A stretch of 10,000 nt of DNA from the NCBI GenBank assembly GCA_037179515.1, contig JAXCGZ010007677.1:25001-35000 (forward strand), given 5' to 3'. Source of the DNA: Halocaridina rubra. Taxonomy: Eukaryota > Arthropoda > Malacostraca > Decapoda > Atyidae. The notes under the pieces were generated by a model. It was not told where the DNA came from, did no database searches, and saw only the letters and a program-made list of their open reading frames with translations. This document shows positions 1 through 9,049 of the stretch, piece by piece; position 1 is the stretch's first letter; the number at the start of each line of letters is the position of its first letter. The translations under genes were made by a program, and so were the position numbers.

Positions 1-1638
1 GAGACATTAGACATACCAAATAACCATTAAGAATTCTCGACACTTGAACTATCTATTCATTGTAATGCTAGTTGTCAATGATAAAAAAAATATAAATAAT
101 CCATAAGCTTGAGCTTAAATCAGTCTCGAAATATGACGATAGCCGTATAATATCTAATGTTATGGAGAAAACTCATCTAAATGGTACTAAGATCTTATGG
201 CACTTTAAAGAATGATAGATTAATAAGGTAGTAACATAAACAAACGTATTAACAAACCTTTTCGTGGAGCAATCCAGCTGTGGCCACTCGAGGACTCACA
301 TTAATGGTTTTGAGGACGATGTTGGAATATTAAGAACCTCCTTAAATTCGTATAGTAAACAAACAATAAAAACGTTCTCGTTTGTCCGCAATGCTAAAGA
401 TCCACTTGAATCCAATTGGTTTTTGTTGGCATGTAAATTGTAAAGAGTGTTTCTATATAAGTCTATTAGAAGTTGTCTCCCTTTCTCATTAGTGTCTTAA
501 AGTCTTGCACATTTCCAGTCAGTGACCCTCTGACCCGCAGAGTGGAAATCCCCTTTCTTCAAGAGATTCTAAAAAAGAAAGAATATTATCTGAGAAGCGA
601 CGGGCTACGAAGTACCAACACGTGTGCCATGCTAGTGTTCCCCCCACAGTGCTCAGAGACGCTTCACTGAACTGGCTTAGTTCGCTCTTTTAGCTCAAAA
701 GCCAGGTCTCGATGAGATGCTATAACTGCCTCATTATTCTGTCTCTTTGAAGAATTTAAGAGAATTTTCAATCTTGTTTTATGAGTATTAGGATCCTTGA
801 CAGCTTTACAAGACACATTCATTCCAGGATCAATGACAGGTTGACATCCAAAGGTAACGAGAGCTGGAAAGGTCGTACGCTGGCAGCAGTTCTGTTATTG
901 ATTCCAGTTTGAGTCTCAGCTGCTAGGGGAGGAGCGGTGAAGCTAGATCCAGAGGAGAAGAGAGGGAGGGGGAGGAGGAGGAGAGGAAGAGAAATAAGAA
1001 AGAATGGTGTGGAGATTTTGTGCGTGCTTACCTACTTATATTAACCATGCGTGCATGAGTGTGTGCGTTCATAGATGTGAATGAAATCTACTATGATATC
1101 ATAGACCGATCTATTATTGTAATATTCCCGTCATGGCAGGCATAATCCTTGTCAAAACAGGATGCTTTTCCGGAGCCATCGGGAGACTTAAAAAACAGAA
1201 AGTTGTTACGTACAATACCTCCAAGTAAGATTGTTTGCGTGGTGCATCTCAGTCTTCTGTGACCTAGATCATCTTTTATCCTGAACCAAGGCCGCCAGTA
1301 CAGGATATTTGGTTCTGCCTCAGAGGTGGAATTAGGTCCTGGATCTCTTTGTATGCTGAGGGATTACTGCAGAAATAACCTTTCGCTTCCCCTTTGTCAA
1401 GATAATGAATTTGTAGATATAACTGAAAGGCCATTGGATCCACGTGTTTTTGTATGTAGCTGAAGATAGAATAGATATTCGTTTGAGATAAGAATAAGGG
1501 ATATATTTTAGTTGAGAGACTATCTAGAAGTATGAAACAAATAATTACAGAACAATACTAACATAAGTAAAATGCAGTAGATTAGAATTAATATTCCAGT
1601 CAAAATTAGAACGCATTTAAGAAAAAAAAAACAACCGC
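1..1638. other. Unique-looking non-coding stretch, no gene recognised
   Basis: No open frame longer than about 65 codons occurs here, and none resembles a known family. The longest (473-670, + strand) has no recognisable domain and no clear exon boundaries. The sequence is AT-rich with a few more GC-balanced patches, at about 500-690 and 830-970. I see no tandem repeat, long inverted repeat or retroelement tail except the purine-rich patch listed separately. It could be intron or intergenic DNA; the sequence alone does not decide. Confidence 0.5.
926..1008 (+). repeat. Purine-rich (GGA/GAG) low-complexity patch
   Basis: Almost every base is A or G, with repeated GAGGAG and GGAGG groups, densest at 954-1000. 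It is not a clean tandem repeat. Such polypurine patches can form triplex DNA or act as splicing-enhancer-like sequence, but nothing nearby supports either role. Confidence 0.5.
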
Positions 1639-1664
1639 ATCTATCTATCTAACTATTTATTTAT

Positions 1665-1704
<40 letters not shown>
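1639..1704 (+). repeat. (ATCT)n tetranucleotide microsatellite
   Basis: About 66 bp of ATCT repeats, with an imperfect left part containing an AACT unit and two or three TTTA units. The right part, from about 1668, is uninterrupted. The interrupted left half and pure right half suggest that recent expansion occurred at the right end. A run of ten A residues lies just upstream at 1622-1631. Confidence 0.95.
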
Positions 1705-2199
1705 GCTCTTCTTGCATACCAAATTAATTAAGACTATTTTCTATTTAAAAACATCTAAATTTAGACAATCCCAGCCTTCCAGTTAACTGCTATCTTTAGT
1801 CTAAAGAGGATAAAAAAAAAAGGAAAAAAATTGTGATAATAAGAATAGTCTTTGGAGACACACGTCAGTGATATTTTGGTCGTTAAAAACAAGCTACATA
1901 AATCTTACCAAATATGTATTGGAGTCTTAATAATACCTTTAAGCGGTATTTAGATGACCTTCGATATACATAAAAGATTAATGAAAAATGAACTTTTGAC
2001 ATTTTTCATGCACTGTGCCCCCCTTTTTTGAGGTCAATTTATTATTTTGTTAGTTTGTTTAACTATTAAGGAAGCTATTTCACGAGAAGTACGCGGAAGG
2101 TGTAAATATGATTTAATTTTAATTTTTTTTTATAAAAGAAAAACACGAAAATACACAGTTTTCTTTGGCGCTTATAAGTTTATGTATATACTTATCTTC

Positions 2200-2201
<2 letters not shown>
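1705..2201. other. AT-rich non-coding stretch, no gene recognised
   Basis: About 500 bp of AT-rich sequence with short A and T homopolymers (for example 1812-1830 and 2121-2130). No open frame of interest exists; the one starting at 2047 is extended only by running into the TA tract. I see no repeat family. Confidence 0.55.

Positions 2202-2275
<74 letters not shown>
2202..2275. repeat. (TA)37 microsatellite
   Basis: A pure alternating TA tract of about 74 bp. Its right end abuts directly on a 109-bp inverted repeat, so the junction may be an insertion site. Long TA tracts extrude cruciforms readily and are prone to length error in assemblies. Confidence 0.97.
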
Positions 2276-2278
<3 letters not shown>

Positions 2279-2384
2279 TCATGTTTTACCCCTGACAGGG
2301 ACTCGAACCTAAGACACATAATTACTTAGTACTGTATATTATGTGTCTTAGGTTCGAATCTCAGTCAGGGGTAAAAACTTATTC
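2276..2384. repeat. Palindromic element with a tRNA-type B-box in each arm
   Basis: Two 47-bp arms (2276-2322 and 2338-2384) are inverted copies that match at 41 of 47 positions by eye. They are separated by 15 bp, so the single strand would fold into a long hairpin. Each arm carries a match to the RNA polymerase III B-box consensus GGTTCGANTCC: GGTTCGAGTCC on the minus strand of the left arm (exact) and GGTTCGAATCT on the plus strand of the right arm (one mismatch). The bases around each box do not form a proper T-stem, and I see no A-box, so this is not a tRNA gene. It may be a head-to-head remnant of two tRNA-derived SINE fragments or a small foldback element. It lies between a TA tract and a CA tract. 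Confidence 0.75.
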
Positions 2385-2415
2385 ATATTTTCACATATGT
2401 TAGTGAGTTTATTTG

Positions 2416-2418
<3 letters not shown>

Positions 2419-2473
<55 letters not shown>

Positions 2474-2489
2474 TACACACACACACACA

Positions 2490-2529
<40 letters not shown>
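2419..2529 (+). repeat. (AC)n microsatellite with duplicated interruptions
   Basis: About 111 bp of AC repeats. The interruption GCACATACAC occurs twice, near 2469 and 2491, which indicates internal duplication of a variant block. The tract ends at the 5' truncation point of the first LINE copy. The apparent poly-Thr-His reading frame through it is an artefact of repeat translation. Confidence 0.97.
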
Positions 2530-3424
<895 letters not shown>

Positions 3425-4067
3425 GATTACCTAGTTGTGATTACCTAATTGTGTTTACGGGAAAGAGCCCAAAGCTCGTATCTTCCCGTCTCCTGATCGC
3501 TTCCATTTTAGACTTAGTGATACTTATCATACCTGTCCTTAAAACTATGGATTGAGATAGCATTAACTACCTCCTCGCTTAGCCAATTCCAATTATCAAC
3601 TACTCTTACACTGAAAAAGTATTTCCTTACATCCTGCGAAGAAGTTTTCTTACGAAGCTTCAAACTATGACCTCTAGTTCTAGAGCCAGCCATATCAAAA
3701 TATCGATCCCTATCCACTCTATCATAACCATGAAGGAATTTAAAGACTGTCACTATATCCCCCCTCACTCTTCTAGCTTCGAGTGATGGTAAGTCTAATT
3801 CCCTCAGCCTCTCATCATAACTGAGATTGCGTATTTCTGGCACCAGTTTCGTGGCATGTCTTTGAACTTTTTCAAGCTTAGCTATGTGCTTTTTCAAGTG
3901 CGGATTCCAAAAGGGGGCTGCATATTCGAGTTTTGGCCTCACATAGGTTACATAAATATTTCTGAACATTTCCTTGTCCATGTGCCTGAAGGCTACCCTT
4001 ACATTTGATAAGAATGCATATGCTGCCCTTACTATGCCATTTATATGTATTTCTGGAGACAAATCTG
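3425..4067 (-). mobile_element. 5'-truncated non-LTR retrotransposon (CR1/L2-like), copy 2, inverted
   Basis: This is a minus-strand copy of the LINE end at 2530-3195. Over 632 aligned bases (2564-3195 against 3436-4067) I count 12 substitutions and no indels, about 98% identity. It is truncated 34 bp later at its 5' end than copy 1 and joins a CA/GT tract there. Its 3' tail has two 14-bp units (CAATTAGGTAATCA then CAACTAGGTAATCT), whereas copy 1 keeps only one. Variable numbers of terminal units are typical of LINEs with short 3' repeats. Different truncation points favour two independent insertions over a simple inverted duplication. Confidence 0.85.
3514..4065 (-). pseudogene. LINE reverse-transcriptase C-terminal fragment, copy 2
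   Basis: 183 codons are equivalent to residues 13-195 of copy 1, beginning at the DLSPEIHI block and ending at the same stop. The DLGV motif is lost to truncation; all later post-RT motifs are present, with no stop or frameshift. Five residues differ from copy 1 (V23I, G94S, G109A, M116I and L155S in copy 1 numbering), alongside four silent changes. That count is too small to judge selection. The Met-Thr-His-rich start upstream is translation of the CA repeat and is not part of the element. Confidence 0.85.
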
Positions 4068-4069
4068 TG

Positions 4070-4119
<50 letters not shown>
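4068..4119 (+). repeat. (GT)n microsatellite at the 5' edge of LINE copy 2
   Basis: About 52 bp of GT repeats with one CG interruption near 4076. It marks the 5' truncation point of LINE copy 2 and mirrors the CA tract that precedes copy 1. Confidence 0.95.
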
Positions 4120-4120
<1 letters not shown>

Positions 4121-4648
4121 AAAAGAAATTTAAATTACGAATCCACTTAATGCTGAAGTAATTAACACTACATATATCGAGCTACAATATTAATGTAATA
4201 TGTCAGTACTTATCTTCAAAGCTTAGGGCTTTGCGCAATTGCATCCGAACCTATATCCATTAATGGTGTATACAACACCATTTTTGAAAGAAAATCTCTT
4301 TTGGGGATGTGAAGGAGAGGGTAATGTATTCCCTTATAGAAAATATTGATAATATAGGCAGGTAATGTGAGCTGTCATTAGATGTGTGAGATCAATTGGA
4401 CTATCTAACTATCTATATCTATCTATATACAAAAGCCAAAATACCCCCTTATAAGGTAGGTGGCCGAGTCAAAGCAAAAACCTTTCCATTTTATAGGAGG
4501 AAAGTGAAGAGGAAAGGCTTCTTAGTCCCCCTTGCTCCACCCCATTCAGTCGACTTTTACATCAACAAGTAGTTTAGAACGAAAGCAATATTTGTTGTCA
4601 TTTTGCAAAACAATGTCAAAAATACATAACTTTGAGTAAGTCACTAAC

Positions 4649-4650
<2 letters not shown>
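4120..4650. other. Non-coding stretch with a short TATC patch
   Basis: No open frame of interest. A short imperfect ATCT/TATC patch lies at about 4402-4428. The block at 4440-4545 is C- and G-richer than its surroundings, but I do not recognise it. Nothing else is apparent. Confidence 0.5.

Positions 4651-4695
<45 letters not shown>
4651..4695 (+). repeat. Poly(A) tract of 45 bases
   Basis: An uninterrupted run of 45 A residues, followed by a short CAACAACAGCAACG stretch. It could be a retroposon tail on the plus strand, but the preceding sequence has no AATAAA signal close by and no family I recognise. I find no clear target-site duplication. A simple homopolymer expansion explains it equally well. 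Confidence 0.9.
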
Positions 4696-4696
<1 letters not shown>

Positions 4697-4980
4697 AACA
4701 ACAGCAACGAGAACAATTGAAGGTAAACATAACAGAGAGAAATTAAAAACCCAAACAATGTACAGTCGCCATCTTACCAGAACATAAGGTTAAATACATC
4801 GCTAAGCTTTAATGGCCTTGAAGCAATTAAGAGGGAAAAGTTAAGCTTTTCTTATCCGGTGGGATCTTAATCGCATTCGGAAGCTCGTTAAGTCCTTGTT
4901 AACGACTTCAACAAAAGCACTTCATTAACCAGTTCTGCGTTGGAGTCCTTATCTCATTTCGAATTAAACAGAACTGCAAG
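4696..4980. other. Unique-looking non-coding stretch
   Basis: About 285 bp between the poly(A) tract and the minisatellite. I see no open frame, repeat or RNA gene. A small inverted pair (GTTAAGTCCTTGTTAACG region, about 4888-4905) is too short to interpret. Confidence 0.45.
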
Positions 4981-5735
4981 CATGGGATAGTGCTTGGGTT
5001 CTAAATCTTAGCTGAGTTAGAATAGAGATAATGGAATGAGTTAGTACTTGGATATTAACATTGGGTTCATTTACTGCTTGGATTGTAATAATGGAATGTG
5101 TTGGTTCTTGAATCTTAAATCTTAGATGAGTTTGGATATCAAATCTTAGATGAGTTTGGATATCAAATCTTAGATGAGTTTGGATATCAAATCTTAGCTG
5201 AGTATGAACCAAGATACTTGTTTAGGTTAGTGGTTGGATATTAATAGTGAGGCGAGTAAGTTCTTGGATTTTAAATCTTAGCTGAGTTAGGAAAAGGATG
5301 CAGGAATGAGTCGGTGCTTGGATATTAATATTGGGTTGATTTACTGCTTGGATTTTAATAATGTGGTGTGTTGGTGCTTGGATTTTATATCTTAGCTGAG
5401 TTTGGATATTAAATCTTAGCTAAGTTTGAGCAAGATACAGGAATGAGCCAATGCTTGGATATTAACATGATGTTGATTTGATGTTCTGATTTTTATAATG
5501 AATTGTGTTCGTGCTTGGAAATTAATTCTTAGCTGAGTTTGGATATTAATTCTTAGCTGAGTTTGGATATTAAAACTTAGCTGAGTTTGAACAAAGACAC
5601 GGGAATGCGTCAGTGCTTGAATATCTAAAAGTGATATTAGTTATTTTCTTGACTTTAATGAGCCAGTCCTTGGATTTTTAATTGTAGAATGAATTAGCAC
5701 AAGGTTGTCGGAACGAGTTAGTGCTAGGATATCAT
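4981..5735 (+). repeat. Diverged minisatellite with a higher-order repeat
   Basis: The phrases CTTAGCTGAGTTTGGATATT, GTGCTTGGATATTAA and GGAATGAGT recur throughout. A longer unit starts at GGAATGAGT-like words at about 5033, 5303, 5440, 5602 and 5710. It continues through TGCTTGGATATTAA, TTGGGTTGATTTACTGCTTGG and a block of 24-bp subunits. Unit lengths vary from about 110 to 270 bp because the number of 24-bp subunits differs and the copies have drifted. The best-preserved subunits are listed separately. The reading frame on the minus strand through 4964-5212 exists only because 24 is divisible by three. Confidence 0.85.
5121..5192 (+). repeat. Three identical tandem 24-bp units
   Basis: CTTAGATGAGTTTGGATATC plus AAAT occurs three times without change (5121-5144, 5145-5168, 5169-5192), and a diverged fourth copy follows. 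Related units with GCTGAG in place of GATGAG occur at 5391-5414, 5528-5551 and 5552-5575. The perfect copies are probably the most recently duplicated part of the minisatellite. Confidence 0.95.
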
Positions 5736-5867
5736 CATTATATATTATTAGTGCTGGAATTCTCATACTGGAATGAATTTATGCCTGGAATCCAGCCATT
5801 CAAGGAGCAAACAAGCTCAAGTCAGTGCCAATCACGAGCCCGGACGAAGGGAGAGGATTGTTGTCAC

Positions 5868-6101
5868 GGGCCCGATTTCTTAAACAGTGTAAACCTAGGA
5901 TACCATATTGTTAGTTGGGTAGACACACACAAATGGATTTCATAAACGCATCTGACGCGGTTCTGTGTATGGCTAGTATCCCGTACGGGATCCTAGCCAT
6001 ACACAGAACCGCGTCAGATGCGTTTATGAAATCCATTTGTGTGTGTCTAGCTAACTAACGATATGGTATCCTAGGTTTACACTGTTTAAGAAATCGGGCC
6101 C
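5868..6101. mobile_element. 234-bp near-perfect palindrome, MITE or foldback element
   Basis: The two 117-bp halves are inverted copies with only four mismatches by eye (about 97%). They meet without a loop at TCCCGTACGGGA (5979-5990). The outer termini read GGGCCCGATTTCTTAAACAG and its complement. It contains no coding capacity. The size, near-complete inversion and GC-richer content compared with its AT-rich flanks point to a non-autonomous DNA transposon or foldback element that moved recently. I find no convincing target-site duplication in the immediate flanks, so the superfamily stays open. The apparent reading frame at 5721-5945 on the plus strand overlaps it by chance. Confidence 0.8.
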
Positions 6102-6709
6102 ATTTAGAGCATCCGAGGACATTCGAGATTTGTATTGTGGTTTTCTTTAGAGAACATTTGATCATAGATATGAGCATTCAAAATGTGCGTTTGATTTTTA
6201 GTCTATTTTTCAAAGGTGAGAGAATCTGTAATAGCAAACACCAATGTAAGTTTACTAAAGAGATGGATATAAGACTCCTTAACTATTATCAGCAAATATT
6301 GAATGCTCATGAACGCCTGGCGTTACGCTGTCATGGCCTAATTTCTTAGTTTAGCTCTATTAATGTCTTCTTTTATATATGTTTTTAATCTTCTCATGTA
6401 ATCTGATATTTTGCTTTTTCTTCTTTCTTTACCTATGTAGTCCTTTTTTCCCCTCTTCACTTATTACTATTTTTCATATTTTTTCTATGTTTTTTCTTTA
6501 CGTTCATAAAGCAAGATATAATATTAGTTTGGACATGTTTACAGCTGGCCACTCTGTATGCGAAATCACGGAGAGAGCCTTTGCATATTTTGTGCAAATA
6601 AAAAAAAAAAGTACATACCTCATTTGAGATAGTTTTATTCACGTCACGTGACATGCTAGCCAATGACCTTGTATTCCTCCAACCTTTATATATTTTTTTA
6701 TTTTCTATA
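6102..6709. other. AT-rich non-coding stretch, no gene recognised
   Basis: Two short frames occur (6137-6349 and 6379-6627, + strand); neither has a recognisable motif, and the second is driven by T-rich sequence. At 6596-6610 the bases AAATAAA run into a string of A residues, which could be a degenerate retroposon 3' end, but no body is recognisable upstream. The words AATGCTCAT (6301) and ATGAGCATT (6170) form a small inverted pair of no clear meaning. Confidence 0.5.
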
Positions 6710-6710
6710 C

Positions 6711-6745
<35 letters not shown>

Positions 6746-6747
6746 TT
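6710..6747 (+). repeat. (TTTA)n microsatellite
   Basis: About 38 bp of TTTA repeats, decaying on the right into TTAATTTATG and then a T/C-rich tract up to about 6815. Confidence 0.93.
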
Positions 6748-6754
6748 AATTTAT

Positions 6755-7602
6755 GTTCCTTTCTTTTTTTGCTCTTTCTTTTTCTTTCTTCCTTTCGTTT
6801 TTATTTATTTTTCTAGCTAGGAACTTATTTACTATTTATATATCTATTATCTATGTATTCTTTCCGATAGATATTTCATGTGGTGCTTAAACTCTTCTCC
6901 AAATTACAGGAATTTGTTGAAGAGGACCATCGCCTTTTTTCACTAAAATGGAGACGTCCAGTTACTAAATCCTAAGACTCAATCTATCGATCACTCTATC
7001 CATCTGTCTATCTGTCTTTATATCAAGCTGTTCTTCAAAATTATTCCTAATAGATAATATTCTTAAAACCCTCTTCTTTCTCCTTTAATCAAACGAACGA
7101 AAGAATAGAATTAAGAGACAATAATAATTAAAAAAATAGAGAGAAAAAAAATATATCTGAGACAAAATCTACATGAGAGAGAGATAGGTAAAAGAAGAGA
7201 GGAAAATATTCAAGAAAAAAATAAAGCGATGAAAAACAAGAGAGAAAAAAAATAAAAGAAGTTTTCCACACGAGAAACTGCATCATGTTCTCCTGCTCTG
7301 GGAGTCAACAAGAGTCACGTACTCAATAACTCCTGAAAGGAACGCTCACCTTCAAAACACTCTCACCCAAGGCAAGGACCAAAGATATATGAGAAAAGAC
7401 GGAGTTATGTGACAAAAGGTGCCATTTTTTCTTTTTGTATTATATCTATTTTCATTTTTTTTTTACACCCGAAGGTAGTTGCCAAATCATGTATTTTTCA
7501 TAAGTTTCATGTCGTTATTTTTTATTCATGTGTTTTTACTTATGCATTCCAGGCATTGGTAAAGGACGAGGCTGGAATCATGATGAGTATTCCACCGTAA
7601 AG
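6755..7602. other. AT-rich and polypurine non-coding stretch
   Basis: The stretch begins T/C-rich (6755-6815) and becomes strongly A/G-rich at about 7075-7260, with many GAGA and AAAGA groups. I see no gene. A splice-acceptor-like pyrimidine run ending in TTCCAG lies at 7520-7552 and is followed by a short frame to 7600, but no donor or homologous exon supports it. Confidence 0.5.
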
Positions 7603-7766
7603 CCTTAAGAATTCAAACAGACCAGCTTCTAAGAGACTAGTGAAAAACAGCGACCCCATATAAATATGGATAGTTCTGCCAACAAAGATAAAGAAGTAAG
7701 TGAAGAAGAAAAGAAGAAGAAGAAGAATCACACATAAACATGGGATGAACTGACGACAAGGAATTA
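7603..7766 (+). mobile_element. Possible retroposon 3' tail, duplicated, leading into GAA repeats
   Basis: Two related segments each end in GAA repeats. The first (about 7653-7727) contains CCCATATAAATATGGA, GTTCTGCCAACAAAG and then GAA units. The second (about 7731-7863) contains CACATAAACATGGGAT, GAACTGACGACAAGG and then GAA units. Roughly two thirds of positions match over about 42 bp. Sequence of the form GCGACCCCATATAAA followed by a short ATGG block and GAA repeats resembles LINE or SINE tails in invertebrate genomes. That resemblance is from memory and unsearched. A frame ending in SDPI and a stop at 7662 could be the last codons of a decayed ORF. Confidence 0.4.
7701..7727 (+). repeat. 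Short (GAA)n tract
   Basis: An imperfect GAA tract with a GAAAAG interruption, at the end of the first tail-like segment. Confidence 0.85.
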
Positions 7767-7833
7767 GAAGAAGAAGAAGAAGAAGAAGAAGAAGAAGAAG
7801 AAGAAGAAGAAGAAAAAGAAGAAGAAGAAGAAG

Positions 7834-7863
<30 letters not shown>
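7767..7863 (+). repeat. (GAA)n microsatellite, about 32 units
   Basis: About 97 bp of GAA repeats with a single AAA interruption near 7814. All purines lie on one strand, so the tract can adopt triplex (H-DNA) or sticky-DNA structures as known for long GAA·TTC repeats. It probably grew from the tail-like segment directly upstream. Confidence 0.96.
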
Positions 7864-7865
<2 letters not shown>

Positions 7866-8160
7866 TGTCATATTTGTTTACATGAGAACTCCCGAAGAGA
7901 CACCATAACTTGGTTTCGTATATAAACTGGTAGGTATAAAAAAGGAGTTATTGGTTCTTATTATGTAAATCTCAGTGATAGAAGTTATTCCCATGACCCA
8001 CCTCTGAGTATAATATAATATTTTTTGTCCATTCCAACCGTCCAAAACACGAAAATTCCAAACCGTTTGGGTTGTGTACAAGTTTCTCTTAAAAGTTACA
8101 CAACCAGGTAACTAAATCTTCAATTTAATTTAAAACACCTCGAGAGCATTTTGGTTTTAT
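7864..8160. other. Unique-looking non-coding stretch
   Basis: About 300 bp without repeats or a supported gene. The 67-codon minus-strand frame ending at 7878 shows no recognisable motif. Confidence 0.5.
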
Positions 8161-8253
8161 AAATGTTCACTTTGGAGACACTTCGAATTTTGTCGAATAA
8201 CGTAACCTAACCAACTTAATGTTACAACAAAGGTCAGGCACTCAACTAATCTC

Positions 8254-8288
<35 letters not shown>

Positions 8289-8289
8289 T
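8254..8289 (+). repeat. (TTA)n microsatellite
   Basis: About 36 bp of TTA repeats lying in the spacer between the first and second units of the diverged repeat series. Confidence 0.95.
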
Positions 8290-8513
8290 AAACAAAATAC
8301 CTCATAATATCGTTTTGCATATGTTTGATTTTGGACACACTTCGGTCTTAGTAGACTAACTTAATCTAACCTAACAATACAGCAAATGACACACTCAGCT
8401 CAATTTATTTTTGTTTAATTTTTTAAATAATACACATTAGAACTAGTTTTGATTCAATCCCAAAAGAGGCACCTGATAAAATTTTTGTGTGTTTAATCTA
8501 AATGGAGGTTAAG

Positions 8514-8736
8514 GGGGTTTTAAACGGTCAAACGGTTCGTCGAACGTGGTTCGACAGACAAGTCTTTGCAGTGATGTTCGAACGTGTGAACGGGGTACTT
8601 GGTTGTCGAACACGTTTGTCGAACGTGTTCGACAAACGTATTCGACAATCAAATACCCCGTTCGCACGTTCGATCATCACTTCAAACACTTGTCTGTCGA
8701 ACCGCGTTCAACGAACCGTTTGACCGTGTAAACCCC
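8514..8736. mobile_element. 223-bp palindromic MITE-like element with TTCGAC/GTCGAA motifs
   Basis: Arms 8514-8624 and 8627-8736 are inverted copies with about ten mismatches and one single-base indel (about 90%). They are separated by 2 bp, and the centre is a perfect 13-bp stem each side. The termini are GGGGTTTTAAACGGTC and GACCGTGTAAACCCC. GTCGAAC or GTTCGAC words occur many times, so each arm also contains smaller internal inversions. It is CpG-richer than the AT-rich flanks and has no coding potential; the two overlapping frames in it are translation of the palindrome. AGGTTA lies near both ends (8506-8511 and 8742-8747), but these copies may belong to the surrounding AGGTT/AACCT repeat, so I do not call a target-site duplication. 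Confidence 0.78.
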
Positions 8737-9049
8737 ACTTTAGGTTAGATTAGCTTAACCTAACCTTACCTAATACGTACCTAGCCTAACCTCATTCTCA
8801 TGTCAAGTACCTAAGGATTACATTAGTTGCCTTTTCTGCGACTGATCCCTATTTCTTAAATGATAACTTTTCGATACTCTCGTTCTTTGTAGACTAAACT
8901 CTCTTAACCTAAAAAACTAAGCTAATGTCACAACAAAACTCAACCGGACTGTGAGAATATTCTCCTAATTCCAGTCTCAAAACCAAGGTCTTTGTTACAT
9001 TTTCTGAGTTACAATGTTCTTTGTGTCCGGCTTTGCCCTGAATTATTAA

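Larger units (their letters stand above)
8161..8960 (+). repeat. Diverged repeat units with TAACCTAACC-like cores, split by a MITE
   Basis: Four cores occur at 8203 (TAACCTAACC), 8362 (TAATCTAACC), 8756 (TAACCTAACC) and 8905 (TAACCTAAAA). Around the first two, TTTGGAGACACTTCG aligns with TTTGGACACACTTCG. Around the second and fourth, GTAGACTAA is shared. Downstream of the first and fourth, AATGTTACAACAAA matches AATGTCACAACAAA. Core spacings are 159, 394 and 149 bp; removing the 223-bp palindrome at 8514-8736 turns 394 into 171. This fits an old tandem or satellite-like array with a period near 160 bp, later invaded by the palindrome. Confidence 0.55.

Noticed and set aside
473..670. 65-codon frame as a small gene
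   Set aside because: No recognisable motif, no supporting promoter or splice context, and a length expected by chance in this much sequence.
2276..2384. tRNA gene
   Set aside because: Only B-box-like words are present. There is no acceptor stem, A-box or anticodon arm, and the bases around the B-box do not form a T-stem.
2413..2529. Poly-Thr-His N-terminal extension of the LINE reading frame, and the Cys-Val-rich frames on the opposite strand
   Set aside because: It is translation of the AC/GT microsatellite. The retroelement sequence begins at 2530, and the same effect appears at the start of copy 2.
4600..4695. Processed retrogene ending at the 45-base poly(A)
   Set aside because: No coding remnant, no nearby AATAAA in the right position and no target-site duplication could be found by eye.
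5121..5192. CRISPR array (24-bp direct repeats)
   Set aside because: The units are directly adjacent with no unique spacers, and the context is a eukaryotic minisatellite.
4964..5212. Minus-strand frame with an eight-residue repeat (THLRFDIQ type) as a repeat protein
   Set aside because: The 24-bp minisatellite unit is divisible by three, so any open frame repeats. The surrounding diverged units break the frame.
7520..7600. Terminal exon after a splice acceptor (pyrimidine run, TTCCAG)
   Set aside because: Only a short frame follows, with no donor, upstream exon or recognisable protein. Acceptor-like strings are common in T-rich DNA.
8502..8731. Two overlapping Arg-rich frames as genes
   Set aside because: They lie within the palindromic element and reflect its TCGAAC words; no homologue is recognisable.
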